DNA from: Corynebacterium tuberculostearicum
GTDB lineage: Bacteria; Actinomycetota; Actinomycetes; Mycobacteriales; Mycobacteriaceae
Length of the DNA stretch: 64,000 bases
Assembly: GCF_016894265.1 (NCBI RefSeq)
Contig: NZ_CP069791.1
Location: 2,170,001-2,234,000, forward strand
Reading direction: 5' to 3'
The notes beneath the pieces were generated by a model that was not told the DNA's origin, searched no databases, and worked only from the letters and a program-made list of their open reading frames with translations. The translations under genes were made by a program, and so were the position numbers. Shown piece by piece: positions 51,527 through 62,519 of the stretch; the first letter of the stretch is position 1; each line of letters begins with the position of its first letter.

Positions 51527-51542
51527 CTTTAGCAAACTTTGT
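51527..51542 (-). promoter_or_regulatory. Candidate RamB site of gltA
   Basis: CTTTAGCAAACT at 51527-51538, continuing TTGT, gives the inverted repeat CAAA-C-TTTG. The same 12-mer occurs upstream of the mctC operon. RamB and RamA are known regulators of acetate-related genes including gltA in C. glutamicum. Confidence 0.45.
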
Positions 51543-51576
51543 GACGCCGCCAACAGGATTTGGCCGACTAAAATAA

Positions 51577-52731
<1,155 letters not shown>

Positions 52732-52843
52732 CGCATCTCACCCAACATGCCCCGCCGCCTCGCAGGCCGCGGGGCATTTTCACGTTATAGTTGAATGCAT
52801 CACAGATATGTCCGCCGTCGATAGGCAAAAGGAGCGCCCTATT

Positions 52844-53719
52844 ATGCGCGAGCTGTTCCCAGTTGACAGCGAGTCGACCGAAACCTCTTTGGTGCTGCGC
52901 ACCGAAGACGGCGAAGAGTTTTTCCTCTCCATCACCGATGAGCTGCGTGAGGCCCTGCAGGGCGAGCAGGAGGAAACCCCGGAAGAGGAACCGGCGGCTC
53001 CGGCCATCAGCCTGGCCAAGCCCACCAAACCGGAACCGGTGGAAGAGATAAAGGTCCGCCCGGCGGAGATCCAAAACCGCATCCGCGCCGGCGCCTCTGC
53101 GGCGGAGCTGGCGGAAGAAATGGGCGTGACCGAATCTCGCATCGAGCCCTTCGCCTACCCGGTCATGCTAGAGCGCAACCGCATCGCGGAGATTGCCAAG
53201 CAGGCCCACCCTGTCCGCGAGGACGGGCCGGCAAAGCTCACCTTGTGGGAGGTTCTGGCCACCGCCTTTGCCGCCCGTGGACACTCGCTCTCCGAGTCCA
53301 CCTGGGACGCCTACCGCCACCAGGGCGAGTCCTGGATCGTGCGCGTCACGTGGAAGGCCGGCCTGTCCGAGAACGAGGCCGAGTGGTACTTCAAGCAGTC
53401 CATGTCCTCGCCTGCCACGGTGGAGGCGCGTAACTCAGTGGCCGCGGACCTGACGGACCCGGATTTCGTGCAGCCGGTGCGCTCGCTGACCTCGCTGGGC
53501 AGCGGCCGCTATGACGAAGCTATCGATGGCGACCAGCCCAGCAACGTCACGGACCTCACCGCGCCGACCACCCCTCCGGAAGAGCCGGAGGAAGAGGAGT
53601 TCTTGCAAAACCCCTCGCCAGAAGAAAAGCCCACCAAGCGCCGCCGCAAGGCCGTCACCCCACATTGGGAGGACGTGCTGCTCGGCGTTCGCTCCAATAC
53701 CAAGCGCCCTAGGGACTAA
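52844..53719 (+). CDS. sepH: Septation protein SepH
   Basis: A 291-residue actinobacterial division protein (DUF3071). The conserved N-terminal block is 'MRELFPVDSESTETSLVLRTEDGEEFFLSITDELREAL' and 'LRPAEIQNRIRAGASAAELAEEMGVTESRIEPFAYPVMLERNRI' with a helix-turn-helix, then 'LTLWEVLATAFAARGHSLSESTWDAYRHQGESWIVRVTW'. SepH binds FtsZ and promotes its assembly. The C-terminus is acidic and ends in a basic segment. ATG 52844 follows AAAGGAG. It begins shortly upstream of the next gene on the same strand. Confidence 0.93.
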   Translation: MRELFPVDSESTETSLVLRTEDGEEFFLSITDELREALQGEQEETPEEEPAAPAISLAKPTKPEPVEEIKVRPAEIQNRIRAGASAAELAEEMGVTESRIEPFAYPVMLERNRIAEIAKQAHPVREDGPAKLTLWEVLATAFAARGHSLSESTWDAYRHQGESWIVRVTWKAGLSENEAEWYFKQSMSSPATVEARNSVAADLTDPDFVQPVRSLTSLGSGRYDEAIDGDQPSNVTDLTAPTTPPEEPEEEEFLQNPSPEEKPTKRRRKAVTPHWEDVLLGVRSNTKRPRD

Positions 53720-53721
53720 TC

Positions 53722-54552
53722 GTGGACATCTCTCACGCAGTACTTACTCTCTGGTACATCTCTCAGCCCAATGCGGAAGAGGTGTTGAAGACCGAGCCCA
53801 AGGCGGATCGCGGCTTTGGGCGGAAATTCCTCGCCCAGCTGGATCCGACCTTCCCGGTCACGCCGATTGGGCAATTCCCGCTCAACCGCTCCGCACAAAC
53901 GGACCCGAACGAGTACTACATCGGCGGCTACCCCGGCATCACCGTGGTGCAAACGGTCTGCGAGGGGGATTCTGTTCTTCTGTCCCAGCTGCCGGACACG
54001 CTCCTTAATGCGGTGCCCGCCCAGCGCGTCATTGCGCTGGCGAGCAACGAGAAAGAAGGCTACGCCGGCTTTGCCCTGTGGGAGGGCGGCGATCTCAAGC
54101 GTTGCCTGTGCGCTACCCGCGAGCACCTCTACGAGGACACCGGCCTGCCCGAGCCCTTCGAGGCGCCCTACTGGGCAGGCGAAAAGTATGAGCCGCTGGG
54201 CGGAATCTCCCTGCCTTTCGAGCCGCAGGGCATCATGGAAGCAGCCCAGGAGTACTGGCTCGACATCGAGGTCGGTCACGATGGCCCGGACCTAGACGTT
54301 GTGGGCTACGCGGTCGACGGCCGCCCAGAGCCAAAGATCGACCCGCCGAAGCCCAAGCGCACCGTGGGGGAACTAGCCGCGCAGTCGGCCAATAAGCTGG
54401 GCCTGAACGACTATGACGACTACGAGGACCACAGCGCCGAGCCGGAATCCACCGGCGAGGAAATCATCTCCACCGCCAAGCACTTGGGCTCGCTCATTGG
54501 CAATTGGAGCGCTCAGACGTTTAAGTCGCTCAAGGAGCGCTGGCGCTCATAA
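53722..54552 (+). CDS. DUF6928-like conserved protein
   Basis: A 276-residue protein starting at GTG 53722, two bases after sepH, so likely coupled. 'DISHAVLTLWYISQPNAEEVLKTEPKADRGFGRKFLAQLDP', 'YYIGGYPGITVVQT' and 'PFEAPYWAGE' are conserved in actinobacterial homologues of DUF6928 that I recall; this family name is from memory. There is no membrane segment. The acidic C-terminal third has 'DYDDYEDHSAEPE'. Its coupling to sepH suggests a link to division, but the function is unknown. It ends 40 bp inside the converging methyltransferase gene. Confidence 0.6.
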   Translation: MDISHAVLTLWYISQPNAEEVLKTEPKADRGFGRKFLAQLDPTFPVTPIGQFPLNRSAQTDPNEYYIGGYPGITVVQTVCEGDSVLLSQLPDTLLNAVPAQRVIALASNEKEGYAGFALWEGGDLKRCLCATREHLYEDTGLPEPFEAPYWAGEKYEPLGGISLPFEPQGIMEAAQEYWLDIEVGHDGPDLDVVGYAVDGRPEPKIDPPKPKRTVGELAAQSANKLGLNDYDDYEDHSAEPESTGEEIISTAKHLGSLIGNWSAQTFKSLKERWRS

Positions 54553-55319
54553 AAGGAAATGGCGGCGGCGGTCGCCACATTAAGAGAATCGGTGCCAGGG
54601 GCCATCGGTATGCGTGCGCGTATATCGGTGGCCTTCATTGCGTGTTCGGTAAGCCCGGGGCCCTCCGCGCCGACGAGCATCGCCACCTTATCCAGGCCAT
54701 GCATGGCCTCGGCCAAGTGCACCGCTTCGGGGTTGGGGGTTAGGGAAATGAGGGTAAAGGAGGCGTCGGCAAGCGCCTGCAAGGAACGCTGCCAGGTAGT
54801 AAACCCGCCTTCTAAATGGGCAAAGGGCAAGCGCAGCACGTGCCCCATGGACACGCGCACCGAGCGCCGGTAGAGCGGATCCGCCGCACCGGAGCCGAGC
54901 AACACCGCGTCTACCCCCATGCCGGCGGCATGGCGGAAAATTGCGCCGATATTTTCATGATCGCCCACGCCCTCGAGCACGGCGATGGTCTGGGCGGAGT
55001 CCACGATCTCGCTCACCTCCGGCTCAGGGGCGCGGTCCGCAGCGGCGACCAGCCCGCGGTGCATATCGAAACCGGCCACCTCCGCTAGGGTCTCGCGAGA
55101 GACCTCGTAGATGGGGCATTCCGGCTCGCCATACTCAGAAATATAGGCCTCCACTTTCTTGGGAAAACCCACGAGGCAGCGCATGGGGAACCGGGATTCG
55201 GCCAGCCGGGAGACCACCAGCGGGCCCTCAGCAATGACGAGACCCTCGCCGGACCTATCGGATTTGTTGAGGTTCCGAATATCGTCCAGGCGAGGGTCTG
55301 CGGGGTCAGTAATCAGCAT
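54513..55319 (-). CDS. TrmH/SpoU family RNA methyltransferase
   Basis: A 268-residue SPOUT-class methyltransferase. The N-terminal RNA-binding part ('MLITDPADPRLDDIRNLNKSDRSGEGLVIAEGPLVVSRL') is followed by the knot: 'GVGDHENIGAIFRHAAGMGVDAVLL', 'VAMLVGAEGPGLTEHAM' and 'IPMAPGTDSLNVATAAAISFYE', the latter with the usual N-x-(A/S)xAA motif. The target is probably tRNA or 23S rRNA ribose. It converges with the DUF6928-like gene and overlaps it by 40 bp. Confidence 0.9.
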   Translation of the reverse strand: MLITDPADPRLDDIRNLNKSDRSGEGLVIAEGPLVVSRLAESRFPMRCLVGFPKKVEAYISEYGEPECPIYEVSRETLAEVAGFDMHRGLVAAADRAPEPEVSEIVDSAQTIAVLEGVGDHENIGAIFRHAAGMGVDAVLLGSGAADPLYRRSVRVSMGHVLRLPFAHLEGGFTTWQRSLQALADASFTLISLTPNPEAVHLAEAMHGLDKVAMLVGAEGPGLTEHAMKATDIRARIPMAPGTDSLNVATAAAISFYERQRSLSDLNV

Positions 55320-55328
55320 GCCCTTAGG

Positions 55329-56732
55329 CTAGCCGATGGCATTGGAAATCGGATCCATGCCAAAGAAAATCACGAAGAGGCCTGCCAAGAGCCACATGAT
55401 CCAGTGCACGTCCTTGGCCTTGCCGGCGAAAGTGGACATGAGCGCGAAGGAGATGAAGCCCACGCCGATGCCGTTGGCAATGGAATAGGTAAACGGCATG
55501 GTCACAATGGTCAGGAAGGCGGGGATGGCGATCTCCATCTTGGTCCAGCGGATCTCGGTCAGCTGCGCGGCCATCATTACGCCGACGATGACCAAAACCG
55601 GAGAGGCGGCCTCGATGGGCACGATTTCATACAGCGGCGTCAAGAACATCGCGGCGAGGAACAGCACGCCGGTCATGAGGTTGGCCAGGCCGGTGCGGGC
55701 GCCATCGGCAATGCCGGCGGAGGAATCCGCAAAGACGGTATTGGAAGAAGCAGAGCCCAGGCCGCCGGCCACGGCGCCGAAGCCCTCGACGACGAGGACC
55801 TTTTTCATATCGGGGAGGTTTCCGTCGGCGTCGACAAGCTTGCCCTGCTTGCCCAAACCGGTCATGGTGCCCATCGCATCAAAGAAGTTGGTGAGCAACA
55901 GGGTAAAAATCAGCAGGATGGTGGAGACCACGCCGATCTTGGTAAAGGCGCCCACCAGGTTCACATCGCCCACGATGGACAGATCCGGAATGCCGCCGAG
56001 CGCCTCCGGCTTCACGGGCGCGGCCATGCCCCAGTCCTCGGAGCCGGTAAACGCCTGGATAATAAACGCGATGATGGTGGTAAGCACGATGGCGATAAAA
56101 AGCCCGCCCGGCACGTTCCGGATGACCATGAAGGAACAGATAATGAGGCCGATGACAAAGACCAGCGCCGGCCAGGTAGAAATCGAACCATTGACGCCCA
56201 GGCCCACCGGCACGGTGGTGTGCGCGGCGTCCGGCACGCGGGTAACAAAGCCACCATCTACGAGGCCGATCATGGCGATGAACATGCCGATGCCCACGCC
56301 CATCGCCGCCTTCATGGACTGCGGGATGGCGTCAAAGACGGCGGTGCGGAAACCAGAGATGGCCAGCAGGACGATGATGATGCCCTCGATGACCACTAGG
56401 CCCATGGATTCCTGCCAGGTCAGCCCACTGGTGGCGACCATGCTCACGCCCACGAAGGTATTCATGCCCAAGCCGGCGGCCATGGCGAAGGGATACTTGG
56501 CAATGGCGCCGAAGAGGATGGACATGACGCCGGCGACCAGGGCGGTGGCGGCAGCGACCTGCGGCACGCCCAGCGCGTAGCCTTCCGCGTCCTCGGTAGT
56601 ACCGAGGATGAGCGGGTTCAAGAGGATGATATAGGCCATGGCGAAGAACGAGACCGTTCCCGCGCGTAGCTCGGTTCCGATGGAGGAACCACGTTCAGAG
56701 ATATGGAAATAGCGATCGAGAGTGGCTTTCAA
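55329..56732 (-). CDS. NCS2 family purine (guanine/hypoxanthine) permease
   Basis: A 467-residue transporter of the AzgA/GhxP type with about 12-14 helices. 'GTELRAGTVSFFAMAYIILLNPLILG', 'KYPFAMAAGLGMNTFVGVSM', 'MGVGIGMFIAMIGLVDGGFV' and 'FDAMGTMTGLGKQGKL' are the signature loops. It imports purines with protons, matching the purine synthesis genes elsewhere in the window. It lies 10 bp upstream of the methyltransferase gene, possibly one transcript. Confidence 0.9.
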   Translation of the reverse strand: MKATLDRYFHISERGSSIGTELRAGTVSFFAMAYIILLNPLILGTTEDAEGYALGVPQVAAATALVAGVMSILFGAIAKYPFAMAAGLGMNTFVGVSMVATSGLTWQESMGLVVIEGIIIVLLAISGFRTAVFDAIPQSMKAAMGVGIGMFIAMIGLVDGGFVTRVPDAAHTTVPVGLGVNGSISTWPALVFVIGLIICSFMVIRNVPGGLFIAIVLTTIIAFIIQAFTGSEDWGMAAPVKPEALGGIPDLSIVGDVNLVGAFTKIGVVSTILLIFTLLLTNFFDAMGTMTGLGKQGKLVDADGNLPDMKKVLVVEGFGAVAGGLGSASSNTVFADSSAGIADGARTGLANLMTGVLFLAAMFLTPLYEIVPIEAASPVLVIVGVMMAAQLTEIRWTKMEIAIPAFLTIVTMPFTYSIANGIGVGFISFALMSTFAGKAKDVHWIMWLLAGLFVIFFGMDPISNAIG

Positions 56733-56781
56733 CGCCTGCGCCTTTCACGTACAGCGAGTCTTACGCCATAAGTGTGCTGCC

Positions 56782-57450
56782 TTAATCCTCGATTTCAAAA
56801 TCCTGGAAGATGGGCTTTTCATCATCGAAGGCCACTTCCGGGTTCTTTTCTTCCCGCACGCGCGTCTGCGAATGCGCACCGCAGCCATAGCGCGAGTGCA
56901 CCACCCGGCCGTCCGCCGAGTACTCATTGGCGCAGACGCCATAGTTGTCCAACAGCTGCACATAAAACGCACAGGTGCGGCATTGCAGGCGCGCCTTGGC
57001 CGCCATATCCGTATTCGGGCCGAACTCGGTGCGCCAGCGCTTCTTGGCATCTTCCAGGCCGGATTTAGACAAAGTTTCCCCGTCCAGGCGGGAATCATCC
57101 ACGGCCGGTGGCATCAGGTCTCCGGGGCCAAGGTCACCGGGGCGCACACGGTCCTCATAGGGCACCCATTCCGGCGGCTGCAGGGCCTCCCCTCCCGGCA
57201 CCAGCGCCACCTCATTGACGGTGACGTAGCGCGATCCCTCTGCGCAGGCGAGCACCGCCTGCCATTCCCAGCCAGGGTAGCCAGGCATTTCTGCTTCAAA
57301 TCGGTGGGTAGCAACGTTTCGGCCCATCCCGGCGACGCCGATATGCTTGCCGACGCCCCCTTCCCCCACCTCATCCAACGCCTCGCGCGCGATGCGCACG
57401 GCGCGGGAATCGATCAACGGATTTGCTTTTCGCTTACTCACGCCCCTCAT
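56782..57450 (-). CDS. DUF3027 conserved protein
   Basis: A 222-residue actinobacterial protein of the DUF3027 family. It contains 'VGKHIGVAGMGRNVATHRFEAEMPGYPGWEWQAVLACAEG', 'PPEWVPYEDRVRPGDLGPGDLMPP' and Cys motifs 'LQCRTCAFYVQL', 'YGVCANEYSADG' and 'SRYGCGAHS', a probable zinc site. A similar gene is conserved near sepH in mycobacteria. The function is unknown. Its start lies 39 bp from the divergent glutaminyl cyclase-like gene. Confidence 0.85.
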   Translation of the reverse strand: MRGVSKRKANPLIDSRAVRIAREALDEVGEGGVGKHIGVAGMGRNVATHRFEAEMPGYPGWEWQAVLACAEGSRYVTVNEVALVPGGEALQPPEWVPYEDRVRPGDLGPGDLMPPAVDDSRLDGETLSKSGLEDAKKRWRTEFGPNTDMAAKARLQCRTCAFYVQLLDNYGVCANEYSADGRVVHSRYGCGAHSQTRVREEKNPEVAFDDEKPIFQDFEIED

Positions 57451-57488
57451 TATTCATTATGGAGCGCACGCGGTGGTACATATGGTGC

Positions 57489-58253
57489 ATGTCGTTTCTT
57501 TCCCGAGCCGCCTGCATTCTCCTCCCCTGCACGCTCGTCGCCTGTTCCTCTACACCAGCAGAACCCGAAGTAGAGCACCTCTCCGTCGAGGTTCTCGGCA
57601 CCGCTTCCCTGCCGCCCAATTCTTTTACGCAGGGCCTCGAAACCGATCCGGACGGCAACCTGCTCCTGGGCACCGGCCAATGGGGAGAATCCCGCTTGGA
57701 GCGCTTCTCCCCCGAAACCGGCGAGACCTTGGCCGAAACGCGCCTGGATAACCGCTACTTTGGCGAGGGCATCACCCAAGCCGGCGATTCCATCTGGCAG
57801 CTGACCTGGAAGTCCGGCCAAGCCCTGAAATATGACCACGACCTGCGCCAGGTAGATACCGCCACCTACTCGGGCGAGGGCTGGGGCCTGTGCAATACCG
57901 GCGAGGATCTCCTCCTGTCCGATGGCTCCGCGACCCTGCGGCACATGGACCCAGAGACCATCGCGGAGCGATCCACTACCGACGTCACCTTAGAGGGAAA
58001 GCCCCTCGAAGACATCAATGAACTCGAGTGCGTGGGCGATGACGTCTACGCCAATGTGTGGATGGATGACAACATCTACCGCATCGATCCGTCCACCGGC
58101 CGCGTAACCGCCGTCATCGCTACCGACGCGATTGATAAGTCCCGCTATACCGACCCCGATGATGTCCTCAACGGCATCGCACACATTAAAGACGATGAGT
58201 TCTGGTTTACCGGCAAGCGGTGGGAAGAACTCTTCCACGTTCGAGTAAGGTAA
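57489..58253 (+). CDS. Glutaminyl-peptide cyclotransferase-like lipoprotein
   Basis: A 254-residue exported lipoprotein; the lipobox is VAC ('LLPCTLVACSS') after a short signal from ATG 57489. The beta-propeller part fits plant/bacterial-type glutamine cyclotransferases: 'SFTQGLETDPDGNLLLGTGQWGESRLE', 'AGDSIWQLTWKSGQALKYDHD', 'INELECVGDDVYANVWMDDNIYRIDP' and 'DVLNGIAHIKDDEFWFTGKRW'. It would convert N-terminal Gln to pyroglutamate on exported proteins. The next gene starts six bases on. Confidence 0.85.
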   Translation: MSFLSRAACILLPCTLVACSSTPAEPEVEHLSVEVLGTASLPPNSFTQGLETDPDGNLLLGTGQWGESRLERFSPETGETLAETRLDNRYFGEGITQAGDSIWQLTWKSGQALKYDHDLRQVDTATYSGEGWGLCNTGEDLLLSDGSATLRHMDPETIAERSTTDVTLEGKPLEDINELECVGDDVYANVWMDDNIYRIDPSTGRVTAVIATDAIDKSRYTDPDDVLNGIAHIKDDEFWFTGKRWEELFHVRVR

Positions 58254-58259
58254 AGGCCC

Positions 58260-58838
58260 ATGGCAACCCGTAAGGAAGCAAGGAAAAAGTCGCTGCTGCA
58301 GATCTTGGCCCTCATCGTGGTCGTGGCGGTCATCGTCGCCGCCGTAGTGATCTTCCAGAACTGGTGGAACCAGCGCCCGGGTCCCGATCCCCGCGACATC
58401 ACGGTCACCGCCTCTGTGGGCGATAAGTCCATCGACGTCGCCCCGTACATTGCATGCGAGCCCGGCAGCGAGTGCCCGGAAGGCGAGGTCCCGAACCTCA
58501 CCGTGGGCGATGATGACACTCTCAAGCTGGATATCCCCGAAGAAATCTCCGATCACGAGTGGAAGATTCTTTCCATCTACGATGACCCCGCCGCCAACGA
58601 TGAAACCGCGCACGGCGCAAACGAGACCACCGAGGTATCGATCCCCGGCTCGGTAGACCCCATCAAGGCCTCTACCGGCAAGCGCCCCCGCCTCAAGGTG
58701 GTGGAGATTTCCTCCATGATGATCGGCACCGATGACAACGGCGACGAAACCCCCTTGGCCACCGTGTGGTCGCTGACCACGATGACCGATAAAGAACGAG
58801 AAGCCTCCGCGGAGGAATCCACGAAGGCTTCTAATTAG
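58260..58838 (+). CDS. DUF2771 membrane-anchored protein
   Basis: A 192-residue protein with a basic N-terminus and one membrane helix ('LLQILALIVVVAVIVAAVVIFQNWW'). The extracytoplasmic part ('ITVTASVGDKSIDVAPYIACEPGSECPEGEVPNLTVGDDDTLKLDIPEEISDHEWKIL') matches DUF2771, common in corynebacteria and mycobacteria. Two Cys in the domain may form a disulfide. Function unknown. It is co-transcribed with the preceding lipoprotein gene and its stop overlaps the converging cold-shock gene by four bases. Confidence 0.8.
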   Translation: MATRKEARKKSLLQILALIVVVAVIVAAVVIFQNWWNQRPGPDPRDITVTASVGDKSIDVAPYIACEPGSECPEGEVPNLTVGDDDTLKLDIPEEISDHEWKILSIYDDPAANDETAHGANETTEVSIPGSVDPIKASTGKRPRLKVVEISSMMIGTDDNGDETPLATVWSLTTMTDKEREASAEESTKASN

Positions 58839-59215
58839 CTATCCAAATCCTTCGCGATTGCGCGGAGGATTTCTGCTACCTGGCGCCCAGTCTTGCGCTC
58901 CGGGTAGCGGCCGGAATTGAGCACCGGCTGAATCTGCGACTCCAGCAAGGTCATCACGTCAGAGACCATGCTGCCGAGCTCTTCCGGCTTGCGGGCCGGC
59001 GTGCGGCGACGCGGCTTATCCAATACCTTGACCCGCAGCGCCTGCGGACCGCGGCGCCCGGCCGCGAAATCGAAGTCGATGCGCTGGCCGGGGAACAGTT
59101 CCTCTACTCCCTTGGGCAGCACGTTGCGGCCAACATAGACGTCTTCATCGCCCGGGTTGCTGACGAAACCGAAACCTTTCTCGGCGTCATACCACTTCAC
59201 TTTGCCAATAGGCAT
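58835..59215 (-). CDS. cspB: Cold-shock domain protein (CspB-like)
   Basis: A 126-residue protein. The cold-shock domain is at the N-terminus: 'GKVKWYDAEKGFGFVSNPGDEDVYVGRNVLP' with RNP1 (GFGFV) and RNP2-like (DVYVG); His of the usual VFVH is replaced by Gly-Arg. The C-terminal half is an actinobacterial extension ('EELGSMVSDVMTLLESQIQPVLNSGRYPERKTGRQVAEILRAIAKDL'). It binds single-stranded RNA/DNA. The gene is conserved next to DUF2771 in related genomes. Confidence 0.9.
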   Translation of the reverse strand: MPIGKVKWYDAEKGFGFVSNPGDEDVYVGRNVLPKGVEELFPGQRIDFDFAAGRRGPQALRVKVLDKPRRRTPARKPEELGSMVSDVMTLLESQIQPVLNSGRYPERKTGRQVAEILRAIAKDLDS

Positions 59216-60166
<951 letters not shown>

Positions 60167-60179
60167 GACATAGCGATAA

Positions 60180-60212
60180 AGGGCCCATTGCAATAGCAAT
60201 GGGCCCTTTTTG
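60180..60212 (+). terminator. Terminator after rpf1
   Basis: GGGCCCATTGC / GCAATGGGCCC with an AATA loop followed by TTTTT. Confidence 0.85.
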
Positions 60213-60251
60213 TATGAAAGAAAAATCCCCGCACCAAGGCGGGGACATACT

Positions 60252-60437
60252 CTAGCGATTGATGCGAGTATAAGGGTGAACGTAGTTCAGCTTCTCTGCC
60301 GACATCGGCAAGATCAGATCATCGCCGTAGGGGCTGGACGCACCAGCAAAAGGCGCAGAGATTTCCGTGATTGCGTGCTCGCGATTTTCGTTCTTCGGCC
60401 AAGCCGGGGAAACGTGACCCTTCTTCTGATTCGACAT
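60252..60437 (-). CDS. Small conserved hypothetical protein
   Basis: A 61-residue protein, 'MSNQKKGHVSPAWPKNENREHAITEISAPFAGASSP', ending 'KLNYVHPYTRINR'. It has no membrane segment. Its ATG is preceded by AAGGG. It converges with rpf1 and is divergent from the helicase-associated gene. Codon use is like its neighbours, supporting a real gene. The function is unknown. Confidence 0.6.
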   Translation of the reverse strand: MSNQKKGHVSPAWPKNENREHAITEISAPFAGASSPYGDDLILPMSAEKLNYVHPYTRINR

Positions 60438-60503
60438 AGCCCTTATTATTTCAAACCTTGCGCAAAAACGTAACTCAAACGATAACTAAACTGGGGTGAC
60501 ATC

Positions 60504-62519
60504 ATGACTCAGTCTTCCCACCTTCCGCATTTCCGCACGTGGCTCGCCTCCCTTGAGGAAGAAAAGCTCGCCACCATCCTCCGCAACCGGTCGGATGTGC
60601 TCAATCCGCTACCCCCGAGCATCGCAGCGTTGGCTACCCGCCTGCTACTGCGCACTTCTATCGCGCGGGCGCTCATGAACTGCACTGCACGGCAGCTTGC
60701 GGAGATCGAAGACATCGCGCGCCGCGGCGGAGAGCTCGAGGAGGTAGAAGACCTTAATCCGGATATCACCCGCCAGCTCAAGGAGCGCGGCCTGGCCTAC
60801 GGCAACGTCCTGATCCCTCCCGAGGTCATGCCCGCCCTTCCCACAGGCTGGTCCCTCCTCGACCAGGTCCAGGTCAGCCCGGAGGACATCGCCGAGCTGC
60901 CGGATGAAGAACGGAAGGTTCTCCTGACCCTGTCGCGTTCCAATGGCCTCGGCACCACGCGGGATGCAGCCATCGATGCGGACCCAGCCCGGCCGATTCC
61001 GCGGCTCATCGCCAAGCAGCTGCTCCAGCGCGTGGACGCCACCACCGTCCGCCTGCCGCGCGCCGTGCACCTTGCGCTCAACGGCAAGCCCACCGCCCCA
61101 ATCCCAGTAGAGGGAATCACCGAATCCCCTGCCCCGGATTCCAAGGCCGACGATGCCGGTACCGCGGCCGGGCTTTCCACCGTGCGTGGCATGCAGCGCG
61201 TCATTGACGCCCTAGGCGCGCGGCCGATAGAACTGCTCAAGGACAAGACCGTCGGCGTTCGCCAGCTCACCAACCTGAGCAAAACCCTCACCATCGATGA
61301 AGGAGAGCTGCGTCGCCTCATTGAGCTCGGCATGAGCGCCCGCCTGCTCAGCCGCGGCGAACCGAAAAACCTCGAGGGCAATTTCCTCGCACCGACGGAG
61401 CTCGCCCAGGCTTGGCTCGATGCGGGCCTCGCGGAAAAATGGCAGCTTCTGCTCGAGGCCTGGACTGCCTCCCCATGGACCAAGGAAGGCCGCACGCTAG
61501 CGCACACTAATGACCGGCTGCCGGAATTTAGGCAAAAGGTCCTGCAGGTCTACCTGCGCGGCGCGAAACCTACCTTCGAGGAGTCCCTGCGTTTCCACTT
61601 TCCGCTCTTTGCCACGCATACCTCGGACGAGACCATCGCCGAACTCCGCGCGGAAGCCGAGTGGATCGGTGCCATTGCCCTTGAGCGCCCCACCAGCGTG
61701 CTTGTCGACGCCCCCGACGCCGCCGCCCGCCTCACCCCCGACACGGTCGATTACTTCCTCATCCAAGCGGATATGACCGTCCTGGTTCCCGGCCCGCTCG
61801 ATCCGGAGACCCACCAGCGGCTCGAAGCAGTCGCCGACCTCGAGTCCCCCGGCCTGGCTAGCGTCTACCGCATCTCGGACGCTTCCCTGCGCCGCGGCCT
61901 GGATCGCGGCATGACTGGGGAGGAAATCCAGGCATTCTTCGCCGCCCACGGGGAGGTGCCGCAGACGCTGGAGTTCCACATCGGGGACGTCGCCAAGCGC
62001 CATGGCACCCTGCGCTCCGGCCCGGCACTGTCCTACCTGCGCAGCGAGGACCCGGCTCTCCTCCAGATTGCGCTCAAGGCGGCGCCCCTGCGCCTGCTCG
62101 CGCCCACCGTCGCGGTGTCCCAATTGCCGGTGCACGACTTGCTAGAGCGCCTGCGCGATCACGGACTTTCCCCTGCCGCAGAGGACGAAAGCGGCGCCAG
62201 CCTTACAGTCGCGCCCGAACCGGCCACCCTGCCGACCCCCACCGCGCGACGGGCCACCGCTTTGCCGGATATTGCGAAGGCCATGCGCAACCTGCGCGAT
62301 GACACCGCCCCTACTACTCCCAGCCTCGATATAGTCCACGCAGCCGCGCGCACTGCCCGGCCAATCACCATCGGCTATGCGGATAAGAACGGCAACGAAA
62401 AGAAACGCACCGTCACCCCGCTGACCGTGGCGGGCGGGCAGATCGACGCTCGTGCGGCCGATGGCTCTACCATCCGGTTTCCCTTGCACCGGATCACCTC
62501 CGTTACGCTGGAGCCATGA
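60504..62519 (+). CDS. Helicase-associated protein (XPB-like N-terminal domain, no motor)
   Basis: A 671-residue soluble protein. The middle contains the XPB/Ssl2-like helicase conserved C-terminal domain 3: 'PLDPETHQRLEAVADLESPGLASVYRISDASLRRGLDRGMTGEEIQAFFAAHGEVPQTLEFHIGDVAKRHG'. No Walker A or DEAD motif is seen. The C-terminal 60 residues form a WYL-like or small beta unit ('RPITIGYADKNGNEKKRTVTPLTVAGGQIDARAADG'). The gene occurs just before XPB in mycobacteria (Rv0862c/Rv0861c), where it may be a partner. Its stop overlaps the XPB start by three bases. Confidence 0.82.
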   Translation: MTQSSHLPHFRTWLASLEEEKLATILRNRSDVLNPLPPSIAALATRLLLRTSIARALMNCTARQLAEIEDIARRGGELEEVEDLNPDITRQLKERGLAYGNVLIPPEVMPALPTGWSLLDQVQVSPEDIAELPDEERKVLLTLSRSNGLGTTRDAAIDADPARPIPRLIAKQLLQRVDATTVRLPRAVHLALNGKPTAPIPVEGITESPAPDSKADDAGTAAGLSTVRGMQRVIDALGARPIELLKDKTVGVRQLTNLSKTLTIDEGELRRLIELGMSARLLSRGEPKNLEGNFLAPTELAQAWLDAGLAEKWQLLLEAWTASPWTKEGRTLAHTNDRLPEFRQKVLQVYLRGAKPTFEESLRFHFPLFATHTSDETIAELRAEAEWIGAIALERPTSVLVDAPDAAARLTPDTVDYFLIQADMTVLVPGPLDPETHQRLEAVADLESPGLASVYRISDASLRRGLDRGMTGEEIQAFFAAHGEVPQTLEFHIGDVAKRHGTLRSGPALSYLRSEDPALLQIALKAAPLRLLAPTVAVSQLPVHDLLERLRDHGLSPAAEDESGASLTVAPEPATLPTPTARRATALPDIAKAMRNLRDDTAPTTPSLDIVHAAARTARPITIGYADKNGNEKKRTVTPLTVAGGQIDARAADGSTIRFPLHRITSVTLEP

